Assembly: GCA_031288885.1 (NCBI GenBank)
Contig: JAITQP010000025.1
Span: forward strand, 1-10,374
Length of the DNA stretch: 10,374 bases
From: Prevotellaceae bacterium
Lineage (GTDB): Bacteria; Bacteroidota; Bacteroidia; Bacteroidales; UBA932
Direction: 5' to 3'
Each line of letters opens with the position of its first letter. Position 1 is the stretch's first letter. The notes beneath the pieces are model-generated. The model searched no databases, was not told where the DNA came from, and was given only the letters and a program-made list of their open reading frames with translations. A program made the translations under genes and the position numbers. This document shows positions 1 through 7,015 of the stretch, in pieces.

Positions 1-32
1 ATTTTTTGGTGGTGATTTAAAAAAGTATTTTG

Positions 33-40
33 TATCTTTG
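33..40 (+). promoter_or_regulatory. Bacteroidota-type -7 promoter element upstream of the ATPase gene
   Basis: The octamer TATCTTTG matches the Bacteroidota primary sigma -7 consensus TAnnTTTG exactly. The only TTTG that could act as a -33 element is at 5-8, which leaves a 24-base spacer, longer than the usual 19-21, so the upstream half is weak. Transcription would begin a few bases downstream, at about 46-50. This excludes the in-frame TTG at 30 as the start and supports the ATG at 99. Confidence 0.6.
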
Positions 41-43
41 TAA

Positions 44-61
44 CCGAAACCACCGTTTCGG
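44..61 (+). repeat. Perfect hairpin in the ATPase leader, with a second copy of its right arm
   Basis: CCGAAAC (44-50) and GTTTCGG (55-61) form a perfect 7-bp stem around a 4-base CACC loop. The right arm with flanks (CCGTTTCGGA, 53-62) is repeated exactly at 68-77, so the left arm could pair with either copy. A shorter stem, CAAAA (82-86) with TTTTG (91-95), follows just before the ATG at 99. The hairpin falls at or just after the predicted transcription start, so it would be at the 5' end of the mRNA. No function is known to me. Confidence 0.55.
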
Positions 62-98
62 AACTTGCCGTTTCGGAGCTGCAAAACAGTTTTTGGCT

Positions 99-1418
99 AT
101 GAAGTTTTACAACAGAGAAAATGAACTCAAGCGGCTGCAAGAGGTACAGGCGCTATCACTTGAAAATGCGCAATTTATGATTGTTACAGGCCGTAGAAGG
201 GTTGGTAAAACGCGGCTTTTACTTCGCGCCACCGAAAATCAGCCTACGCTCTACTTTTTCGTTTCGCGCAAGGCAGAGCCATTTTTGTGTGAAGATTTTC
301 AGCAGGAAATTACCGAAAAGCTGCAAATTCCGATATTGGGCAATGTGCAAAGCTTCAGCCAGCTGTTCAGGTTTCTGATGCAGCTTTCCACCACGCGCAG
401 CTTCAATTTGATAGTCGATGAGCTTCAGGAGTTTTTGAATATCAACCCCTCTGTCTTTAGCGATATGCAGCGCGATTGGGACACGCTAAAAGAGCAAAGC
501 AGGATGAATTTGCTTGTTTGCGGCTCAGTCCATTCAATGATGCACAAAATTTTTGAAGACTACTCTGCGCCGCTTTACGGGCGAGCTACCGGTTTCTTGC
601 GGTTAAAGCCATTCAAAGTGTCGGTTTTGAAGGACATTTTGAAAGAAAATAACCCGCAATACACAGCGGAAGATTTGCTTGCGCTATATGCTTTCAGCGG
701 AGGCGTGGCGAAATACGTTCAGCTTTTCGTCGATAACGGAGCATTAACATTCAAAAAAATGCTTGATTTGATGATTAAAGAAGATTCTTCGTTTATTGCA
801 GACGGAAAAAGCATGCTCGTTGAAGAGTTTGGTAAAGACTACGCGGTTTACTTCACAATCCTTTCGGCGATTGCCCGCGGTGAAAATACGCGCGGGAAAA
901 TTGAGGCCGCTGTAGGCAAAGAAGTTGGCGGCTATATTACGCGAATGGAAAATGACTACGGTTTGCTCTCAAAATCCAGACCGCTCTTTGCCAAGTCGGA
1001 AACAAAAAATGTACGCTATGTGGTTGAGGATAATTTTTTCGCGTTTTTTTTCCGGTTTATTTACAAATACAGCCATATCATAGAAATCGGGCAGCTTGGC
1101 GAGCTACGGAAGATCATAGAGCGCGATTACGCTACGTTTAGCGGTAAAGTTTTGGGAAAATATTTCCGCGACAAGCTGATTGAACAGGGCGGAATAACCA
1201 GAATTGGCAGCTATTGGGACAAAACCGGAGAAAACGAAATAGACTTAATTGCGCTGAACGAAACCGAAAAAGTGGTGCAAATTATTGAAATAAAGCGAAA
1301 CGAAGCGCACATTCGCTACAGCTTACTGAAAGAAAAAGCTGCTGCAATGCTTGCAAAAACAGGCGAATTAAAAGGTTATGAAATGCAGTATAAAGGATTT
1401 TCAATGGCAGATATGTAG
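99..1418 (+). CDS. AAA family ATPase, archaeal type, with C-terminal DUF234 (PD-(D/E)XK-like) domain
   Basis: This is a 439-residue cytoplasmic P-loop ATPase of the archaeal-ATPase/DUF234 family. Walker A is GRRRVGKT (residues 31-38). Walker B is LIVDE with D107 and E108, followed by a hydrophobic strand leading into GSVHSMM, a sensor-like segment. The middle of the protein looks helical and wHTH-like. The C-terminal DUF234 part ends with a nuclease-type signature: NEIDLIAL with D382, then IIEIKR with E397 and K399, the D...ExK of the PD-(D/E)XK fold. The start is the first ATG; the longer reading from a TTG at 30 lies inside the promoter. The gene is visibly richer in A+T than the genes to its right, which suggests a different history. 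These ATPases occur in many copies in Bacteroidota and archaeal genomes and their cellular role is not established; links to mobile elements have been suggested. Family call is firm, function unknown. Confidence 0.9.
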   Translation: MKFYNRENELKRLQEVQALSLENAQFMIVTGRRRVGKTRLLLRATENQPTLYFFVSRKAEPFLCEDFQQEITEKLQIPILGNVQSFSQLFRFLMQLSTTRSFNLIVDELQEFLNINPSVFSDMQRDWDTLKEQSRMNLLVCGSVHSMMHKIFEDYSAPLYGRATGFLRLKPFKVSVLKDILKENNPQYTAEDLLALYAFSGGVAKYVQLFVDNGALTFKKMLDLMIKEDSSFIADGKSMLVEEFGKDYAVYFTILSAIARGENTRGKIEAAVGKEVGGYITRMENDYGLLSKSRPLFAKSETKNVRYVVEDNFFAFFFRFIYKYSHIIEIGQLGELRKIIERDYATFSGKVLGKYFRDKLIEQGGITRIGSYWDKTGENEIDLIALNETEKVVQIIEIKRNEAHIRYSLLKEKAAAMLAKTGELKGYEMQYKGFSMADM

Positions 1419-1471
1419 CTATTTACTTTACAATTTTCAGCAAAATATGGATATTCAGGATGCGGGAGCGT

Positions 1472-1503
1472 TTTGCTTATTGTTGCCGCAATAGCTATCT
1501 TTA
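1472..1503 (+). promoter_or_regulatory. Bacteroidota-type promoter for the Rpn-family gene and possibly the following operon
   Basis: TTTG (1472-1475), a 20-base spacer and TATCTTTA (1496-1503) fit the TTTG-N19-21-TAnnTTTG pattern with one mismatch in the last base of the -7 box. It would give a leader of roughly 20 bases before the ATG at 1531. No comparable element is seen in the 11 bases between the Rpn gene and the first glycosidase gene, so this promoter may also serve the three downstream genes. The rest of 1419-1530 shows no gene and no convincing terminator for the ATPase gene. Confidence 0.6.
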
Positions 1504-1530
1504 CGGCGCTAATAAAGAACCGACATAATT

Positions 1531-2448
1531 ATGAAAACCCAACCCCAACAACGACCGCTGCTCTCCTTTGACTGGGCCGTAAAGCGCCTGCTGCGCAACA
1601 AGGCAAACTTTGGAGTGCTGGAAGGATTTTTGAGCGAGCTGCTCCGGCGGCAGGTACGCGTAAAGCAAATACTGGAGAGCGAAAGCAACTCGGAAACGCA
1701 GCTCGACAAGGTAAACCGCGTGGATATTCTCGTTGAAAACGAGCAGCAGGAGCTCATCATCATAGAGCTGCAGTTCAACAGCGAGTTTGACTACTTTCAC
1801 CGTATGCTGTACGGCAGCAGCAAGCTTATCACCCAGTTCATATACAGGGGTGGCGATTTCGCCAAGGTGCGCAAGGTGTACTCCATCAACATTGTGTACT
1901 TCGACTTGGGGCATGGCGAAGACTACGTGTACCACGGCTACACCACCTTTCGCGGGCTGCACACCGGCGACGAGCTGCACCTCACGCCCGCCCAGCGCAG
2001 GGAGTTCTGCATGATGGAGGCCGGCGAGCTGTTTCCCGAATACTACATTCTGGAGGTGAAGCGCTTTAACGACGTGGCAAAGGATACGCTCGACGAGTGG
2101 ATTTTCTACCTGAAGCATAACGAGATTAAGGACAACTTCAAGGCTCAGGGGCTGGCGCAGGCCCGCGAATTGCTGGATTACGACAGGCTGTCAGAGGAGG
2201 AGAAGCGTATTTACGACCAAGTTGAGGATGCCCGCAGAAGTTTGAGAAGCTCCATTTACACCGCCAAAATAGAGGGTCGGGTCGAGGGCGAGGAAATTGG
2301 CAGAGTGAAAGGCGAAGAAGTTGGCAGAGCAAAAGCTCTTAAAGAAATGGCGCTTAACGCCGCCCGCAACGGGCTTTCGGTGGCGCAAATTCAGGCCATC
2401 ACAGGATTGACGGAGGCGCAAATTGCAACGTTAACCAATATAGAATAA
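1531..2448 (+). CDS. Rpn-family PD-(D/E)XK nuclease / putative transposase
   Basis: This 305-residue protein has the hallmarks of the Rpn (recombination-promoting nuclease) / PD-(D/E)XK transposase family common in Bacteroidota. The N-terminus has the typical FDWAVKRLLR and GVLEGFLSELL helix (E31 is a candidate catalytic acid). The catalytic core is VDILV (D65) followed by IIIELQ (E79, Q81), the D...ExQ variant. The HRMLYGSSKLITQF helix and the KVYSINIVYF strand are also characteristic. The C-terminal third is charged and helical, with an 8-residue repeat (EGEEIGRV/KGEEVGRA, about residues 252-267), and ends in a small helix-turn-helix-like segment with GLSVAQIQAITGLTEAQI. Rpn proteins cut DNA and promote RecA-independent recombination in E. 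coli; some act in phage defence. The ATG at 1531 starts just before the conserved core. The gene ends 11 bases before the glycosidase gene. Confidence 0.9.
   Translation: MKTQPQQRPLLSFDWAVKRLLRNKANFGVLEGFLSELLRRQVRVKQILESESNSETQLDKVNRVDILVENEQQELIIIELQFNSEFDYFHRMLYGSSKLITQFIYRGGDFAKVRKVYSINIVYFDLGHGEDYVYHGYTTFRGLHTGDELHLTPAQRREFCMMEAGELFPEYYILEVKRFNDVAKDTLDEWIFYLKHNEIKDNFKAQGLAQARELLDYDRLSEEEKRIYDQVEDARRSLRSSIYTAKIEGRVEGEEIGRVKGEEVGRAKALKEMALNAARNGLSVAQIQAITGLTEAQIATLTNIE
2281..2328 (+). repeat. Two tandem 24-bp imperfect repeats in the Rpn C-terminal coding region
   Basis: Bases 2281-2304 and 2305-2328 are 24-bp units that share most positions, both ending in TTGGCAGA. They encode VEGEEIGR and VKGEEVGR; a partial unit (EGR) precedes them. 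The 24-base length keeps the frame, so copy number can change without breaking the gene. Repeats of this kind are typical of the variable tail of Rpn proteins. Confidence 0.75.
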
Positions 2449-2459
2449 CTTCACAAAAC

Positions 2460-3893
2460 ATGAAACTACTACCAAAATTAACCTTTAGCTGTCTACTACT
2501 GCTTTGCTGTGCATTTTCGGGCTACCCCGAAAACAGATTAGTCACCTATCCTGCCCCTGTCGGAGCCGCGCTGAACGATGATTTTACCGTCAGCGTGCGG
2601 CAGCGCGGGCAGGCATGGCAGCCGCTCCCCGCCTACCTTGTCAACGTTGATGAGGTGAAGGGAGCGCAGCATAGCGTCAAAAATGCCTCCATGAGCTACT
2701 TCGACTTTTCGGGCGAGGTGGAGGTATCCGTCCGCTTCAACCGCGGCGATATCCAAACAGCGCGCGTGCGTCCGCTCTCCTACAGTATTGCTCCGCAGGT
2801 GAAAGGCAATACGCTGACCTTTCGCTTAGACCGCCCGCGCAACCTGTCGGTGGAGGTCAACGGCGATATTTTTCACAACCTGCACCTGTTTGCCAACCCG
2901 CTCGAGGAGTTTCGACCCTCTCCAAACGACCGCAATGTAATTTACTTCGGAGCCGGTATTCATCACCCTAAAAGCGGTAATGCTTTTAGAATACCCTCGG
3001 GAAAGATGGTTTACGTGTCGGGCGGCGCTGTGCTGATGGGGCAAATCCTGATTGAGAACGTCCGCGACGTGAAGGTGCTCGGGCGCGGCGTTATAGACCG
3101 CTCCGTAAAGGAGGGCATACGGATAGCCCGCTCCAAGAACGTTTACGTTGAAGGCGTTACGCTGACGCAGCTCCCCACGGGCGGCTCCGACAGCGTAACG
3201 ATACGCAACGTAAAAAGCATCACCTACTACGGCTGGGGCGACGGCATGAACGTTTTTGCCAGCAGCAACGTGCTGTTCGACGGCGTTTTTTGCCGAAACT
3301 CCGACGACTGCACCACTGTTTACGCCACCCGCAAGGGCTTCACGGGCGGATGCCGGAATATTACCATGCAAAGCTCCACCCTCTGGGCGGACGTGGCGCA
3401 CCCCATCTTCATCGGTCTGCACGGCAACGCTCCGCAGCCGGATACCATCGAAAACCTGCGCTACGCCAACATCGACATTCTCGACCATACGGAAAAACAG
3501 CTGGACTATCAGGGTTGCTTGGCCATCAACGCTGGCGATAACAACCTTGTCCGCAACGTTCGCTTTGAGGATATACGGGTGGAAGATTTCCGTCAGGGGC
3601 AGCTGGTCAACCTGCGTATTTTCTTTAACAAAAAGTACTGCGCGGCGCCGGGCAGAGGAATAGAAAACGTTTTGTTCAAGGATATTTCCTACACCGGCAG
3701 CCACGCCGAGGTATCCATCATTGCCGGCTACGACGCGGAGCGAAAGGTGAAAAATATCCGCTTTGAAAACCTCCGCATCAACGGCCTGCTCATTTCCGAC
3801 GACATGCCCGGCAAGCCTGCGTGGTACAAAACGGGCGATATGGCGCGCTTTTTCGTTGGTGAGCACGTGGAAGATGTAACCTTTGGGAAGTGA
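2460..3893 (+). CDS. Exported glycoside hydrolase family 28-like (polygalacturonase-type beta-helix) enzyme
   Basis: This 477-residue protein has an N-terminal export signal (basic start, hydrophobic LLLLCC core, likely cleavage around residues 20-21; the two Cys could make it a lipoprotein). An N-terminal beta-sandwich-like domain (about 25-125) precedes a right-handed parallel beta-helix (about 135-470), seen as repeated short strands of the NVKVLG/NVYVEGVTL/NVLFDGV type. The active-site pattern follows GH28: D261 in WGDGMN, D282-D283 in NSDDC and H314 in AHPIFIGLHG, matching NTD, DD and GHG. The 21/22-residue spacing between the Asp residues equals that of fungal polygalacturonase (D180, D201, D202). 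A canonical RIK motif is not obvious. GH28 enzymes hydrolyse alpha-1,4-galacturonan backbones or related uronide/rhamnose linkages; the exact substrate here is inferred only. GH49-type is the alternative, but its Asp spacing fits less well. First of three co-directional enzyme genes. Confidence 0.75.
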   Translation: MKLLPKLTFSCLLLLCCAFSGYPENRLVTYPAPVGAALNDDFTVSVRQRGQAWQPLPAYLVNVDEVKGAQHSVKNASMSYFDFSGEVEVSVRFNRGDIQTARVRPLSYSIAPQVKGNTLTFRLDRPRNLSVEVNGDIFHNLHLFANPLEEFRPSPNDRNVIYFGAGIHHPKSGNAFRIPSGKMVYVSGGAVLMGQILIENVRDVKVLGRGVIDRSVKEGIRIARSKNVYVEGVTLTQLPTGGSDSVTIRNVKSITYYGWGDGMNVFASSNVLFDGVFCRNSDDCTTVYATRKGFTGGCRNITMQSSTLWADVAHPIFIGLHGNAPQPDTIENLRYANIDILDHTEKQLDYQGCLAINAGDNNLVRNVRFEDIRVEDFRQGQLVNLRIFFNKKYCAAPGRGIENVLFKDISYTGSHAEVSIIAGYDAERKVKNIRFENLRINGLLISDDMPGKPAWYKTGDMARFFVGEHVEDVTFGK

Positions 3894-3927
3894 TAAGCTG
3901 ATTGTTAACCGTAAAATTTATTTCGCT

Positions 3928-5892
3928 ATGATACGAACTCTCTCAGCGCTTGCGCTACTTACCGCCATGTCGCTCAACCTAAACGCCCAAGCTATCCGGA
4001 AAGAAACGAAAACCGTTGTGACATCCCCCGACAGCGCCTACCGCTTCACTTTTTACCAGACGCAGGCGGTGGGCGGCGTCAGGCAAATGTACTACACGAT
4101 TTCGTTCAACGGCAAAACCGTTATCGAGGAATCCGAGCTGGGCATACGGGTTGACAACAAGCTTTTTGAGACGGCGCTGGGCGTCCCCAACGACCACCTG
4201 AAGCGCTGGGGCGACAACCTTACCTTTACCGGCGCGGAGCACACCACCGTTGACGAGACGTGGCAGCCCGCGTACGGCGAGCGTAGCCAAATCCGGAACC
4301 GCTACCGCGAAGCCGTGCTGAAGTTCAGGAAAGACAACGCGGATGCTGCGCCTTGGCGAGAAGCAACCGACAGCAACGGCTACGACAAGCGTCGGCACTA
4401 CGCCCTGCATATCGTGGTGCGCGCCTACAACGAGGGGGTGGCATTTCGCTACGCCTTTCCCGAAACGTCCAACGGGCTATTTCTCCACATCACGGGCGAG
4501 CAAACGCAGTTCACCTTGCCTGCAGGCACGCAGGCTTACTACGAAAAGTGGGCGCAAGGTCCCTACGCCCTCCTGCCGCTTCGAGGCTGGGAGGAGGAGT
4601 GCGAACGCCCGCTCACGCTTAAGCTCCCCGGCGGGCTGACTGCTGCCATTGGCGAAGCCGGCATGGTGGACTACGTCCGGATGAAGCTCGGGTTAAGCCC
4701 CGACAAGCCGAGCGCCCTGCAAGCCCTGCTCTACGACTCGGCGGACGTTATTCCGCCCTACTCTACCCCGTGGCGCTTTGTAATGGCGGTCGAGAAGCCA
4801 ACGGGCTTGCTCGCAAACACCGACTTAACGCTCAACCTCAACCCGCCCTGCGCGCTGCGCGACGTGTCGTGGATAAAGCCCGGAAAAGCCATCCGCGTGG
4901 CCAAGCTAACGCAGGCGGACGCCAAGCGCTACGCCGACTTTGCGGCGGAGCGCAATTTGCAGTACATCCACCTCGACGCCGGATGGTACGGCCGTGAGAT
5001 GAGCATGGAGGCTGACGCTACCACCGTTGACAAGGAAAAGGATTTAGATATTCCCGACCTCGTCCGCTACGCCGGCGAGAAAGGCGTTGGCGTATTCCTC
5101 TACGTCAACCAGCGCGCCCTGAGCCGGCAGCTCGACGAGCTGCTGCCGCTCTACAGGAGCTGGGGCGTTAAGGGGGTTAAGTTCGGCTTTGTGCAGGTGG
5201 GCAACCAGCACTGGACTACGTGGCTGCACAGCGCCGTGAAAAAATGCGCCGAGCACGAGCTGATGGTGGACGTCCACGACGAATACCGCCCTACGGGTTT
5301 CAGCCGCACCTACCCCAACCTGCTGACGCAGGAGGGAATTCGCGGCAACGAGGAGTTTCCGGACGCCACGCACAACACAATTTTGCCGTTCACGCGCTTC
5401 CTTGCCGGCGCAGGCGACTACACCATCTGCTACTTCGACCCACGCCTCAAGACCACGCACGCGCACCAGCTGGCGCTCTCGGTGGTGTACTACAGCCCCC
5501 TGCAGTTCCTTTACTGGTACGACACGCCCGACCGCTACGGGGGCGAGCCGGAGCTTGCATTTTTCGACAAGGTCAAAACCGTATGGGACGACTCCAGAGC
5601 TATTGGCGGGGAGATAGGCGAATACGTCATCATTGCGCGGCGAAGCGGCAGCGAGTGGTTTGTGGGGGCAATAACCAACAACGAGGCCAGAAGTATTGAC
5701 ATCCCGCTGGATTTTTTGGAGCCGGACAAACGCTACACCGCCACGGTTTACTACGACGACGATAAGGCGACAACGCGCACAAAAGTAGGCGTAAAAAGAA
5801 TGACGGTAACCGGCAAGTCAACTTTAAGCGCAAACCTGCTGCCATCGGGCGGGCAGGCGATAACCATAACCCCAGACGTAACTATAAATTAA
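3928..5892 (+). CDS. Exported glycoside hydrolase family 97 protein (alpha-glucosidase/alpha-galactosidase family)
   Basis: This 654-residue protein starts with a signal peptide (MIRTLSALALLTAMSLNLNA, likely cut before Q21), which is why the ATG at 3928 is preferred over an in-frame TTG at 3883. It has the three GH97 parts: an N-terminal beta-super-sandwich (about 25-290, with SPDSAYRFTFYQ and IRVDNKLFE), a catalytic (beta/alpha)8 barrel (about 300-560, with HLDAGWYG, GVKFGFVQVGNQ, VDVHDEYRPTG, RTYPNLLTQEGIRGNEE and FTRFLAGAGDYT), and a C-terminal beta domain. E475 fits the family's general acid position. At the position of the retaining-type Asp nucleophile there is G420, and the Glu base of SusB-type members (HE) is D451. 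GH97 enzymes remove alpha-linked glucose or galactose, usually in the periplasm. It follows the GH28-like gene after 34 bases and precedes the lyase gene by 6, so cotranscription is likely. Family is certain; specificity is open. Confidence 0.9.
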   Translation: MIRTLSALALLTAMSLNLNAQAIRKETKTVVTSPDSAYRFTFYQTQAVGGVRQMYYTISFNGKTVIEESELGIRVDNKLFETALGVPNDHLKRWGDNLTFTGAEHTTVDETWQPAYGERSQIRNRYREAVLKFRKDNADAAPWREATDSNGYDKRRHYALHIVVRAYNEGVAFRYAFPETSNGLFLHITGEQTQFTLPAGTQAYYEKWAQGPYALLPLRGWEEECERPLTLKLPGGLTAAIGEAGMVDYVRMKLGLSPDKPSALQALLYDSADVIPPYSTPWRFVMAVEKPTGLLANTDLTLNLNPPCALRDVSWIKPGKAIRVAKLTQADAKRYADFAAERNLQYIHLDAGWYGREMSMEADATTVDKEKDLDIPDLVRYAGEKGVGVFLYVNQRALSRQLDELLPLYRSWGVKGVKFGFVQVGNQHWTTWLHSAVKKCAEHELMVDVHDEYRPTGFSRTYPNLLTQEGIRGNEEFPDATHNTILPFTRFLAGAGDYTICYFDPRLKTTHAHQLALSVVYYSPLQFLYWYDTPDRYGGEPELAFFDKVKTVWDDSRAIGGEIGEYVIIARRSGSEWFVGAITNNEARSIDIPLDFLEPDKRYTATVYYDDDKATTRTKVGVKRMTVTGKSTLSANLLPSGGQAITITPDVTIN

Positions 5893-5898
5893 AAAAGC

Positions 5899-7005
5899 AT
5901 GAAAAGTATTACCACGCTGTGCCTGCTATGCGCGTTCTGCGGCGCACAGGCGCAAAAATTTGTTCACCCCGGCGTGCTGCACACCGCCAGCAGAGTTGAG
6001 CACATGCGTATTTTAGTGGAGGAAAAGGTAGAGCCGGCTTACGGATCATTCCTGCTGCTCAAGGAGCACCCCTGCGCGCAGGCCAGCTACAAGATGAACG
6101 GAGCATTTCGCGTGATTTCGCGCGACGGCGCTTTTGCCTACACCAAAAGTAAAATGGAAGCCGACTTCAGCGCGGCCTACCTCAACTCGCTGATGTGGAT
6201 GCTAACCGGCGTAAAAGACCACGCCGAAAAATCGCTCGAAATCCTTTCACGCTACGCCGACACCCTGCAAATAATACCCCAAACCAACGACGCGCCGCTT
6301 TTGGCGGGATTGGAGGGATTTAAAATTATCTACGCCCTCGAAATGCTCAAGCACACCTACCCCGACGCCGCCAAAAAGAAAATCAGGAGGGTTGAGCAAA
6401 TGTTCCGGCAGCTGTTTATTCCCATAATGGACACATTCTACGCTACCCCGCCCTACACCAACGGCAACTGGGCGCCGGTGGTATCAAAAACCTACATGGC
6501 TGCCGGAATATACTTCAACGACCGAAAAATGTACAGCAAGGCAAAAGACTTCTACCTGCACGCCCGCGACAACGGCTCCATTGCAAGCTACATCGACGGC
6601 GAAACCGGACAAACGCAGGAGGCTGGGCGCGATCAGGGGCATCCTCAGCTGGGGCTGGGCGCCATGGCAACCATCTGCGAGCTGGCGTGGCAGCAGGGCG
6701 ACAACCTCTACTCCGCTTTCGACAACCGCCTGATGAAAGGTTACGAGTACGTGGCAAAGTACAACCTCGGCTACGACGTACCCTTTAAGCAGTGGACGGA
6801 TGTCACCGGAAAGTACTGCAGCTGGGCAACGATTTCCGAAAAAAGTCGCGGCTCATTCCGACCAATTTACGAAATAGCCTACAACCACTTTGTACGCAGA
6901 AAAGGTTTTGCCATGCCCTACACGCTGGAGGCGCTGAAAAAAATCCGCCCCGAAGGCTTCGAGCGCGACGAGCCGGCGTTTGGGTCGCTGCTGTTTAATG
7001 AGTAA
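5899..7005 (+). CDS. Exported PL38-like alginate lyase superfamily protein
   Basis: This 368-residue protein has a clear signal peptide (MKSITTLCLLCAFCGAQA, likely cleaved before Q19) and an all-helical body that fits the alpha/alpha-toroid alginate lyase superfamily (Pfam Alginate_lyase). Diagnostic segments are FVHPGVLHT near the start, YTNGNWAPVVSKTYMAAG (N190, W191) and DGETGQTQEAGRDQGHPQLG (H248), which I associate with polysaccharide lyase family 38. N190, H248 and a tyrosine further on are plausible catalytic residues for beta-elimination. PL38 members described so far cut alginate or beta-1,4-glucuronan, so a polyuronate substrate is likely here. The gene starts 6 bases after the GH97 stop codon and is the last of the three-gene enzyme group. 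Its stop lies 10 bases from the stop of the converging kdsC, with no visible terminator in between. PL38 assignment is by motif recall; the superfamily is more certain than the family. Confidence 0.78.
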   Translation: MKSITTLCLLCAFCGAQAQKFVHPGVLHTASRVEHMRILVEEKVEPAYGSFLLLKEHPCAQASYKMNGAFRVISRDGAFAYTKSKMEADFSAAYLNSLMWMLTGVKDHAEKSLEILSRYADTLQIIPQTNDAPLLAGLEGFKIIYALEMLKHTYPDAAKKKIRRVEQMFRQLFIPIMDTFYATPPYTNGNWAPVVSKTYMAAGIYFNDRKMYSKAKDFYLHARDNGSIASYIDGETGQTQEAGRDQGHPQLGLGAMATICELAWQQGDNLYSAFDNRLMKGYEYVAKYNLGYDVPFKQWTDVTGKYCSWATISEKSRGSFRPIYEIAYNHFVRRKGFAMPYTLEALKKIRPEGFERDEPAFGSLLFNE

Positions 7006-7015
7006 TTCTACTTAG

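Noticed and set aside
30..98. Upstream TTG start for the ATPase
   Set aside because: It lies within the -7 promoter element, and the extra residues are Cys/Arg-rich and read through the leader hairpin.
1501..2118. A 205-codon open frame antisense to the Rpn gene
   Set aside because: The + strand frame carries all Rpn motifs; the antisense product has no domain and shadow-like composition.
2193..2205. Strong Shine-Dalgarno-like AGAGGAGGAGAAG inside the Rpn gene
   Set aside because: It encodes a run of Glu/Lys codons, and the only in-frame start at a suitable distance is an ATT codon, so it is not convincing as an initiation site.
2826..3866. A 346-codon open frame on the minus strand
   Set aside because: It is fully antisense to the GH28-like gene and has the Val/Ala/His-rich composition of a codon-bias shadow; the + strand frame carries the catalytic motifs.
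3883..3927. Upstream TTG start for the GH97 gene
   Set aside because: It would place 15 polar residues ahead of a clean signal peptide that begins at the ATG at 3928.
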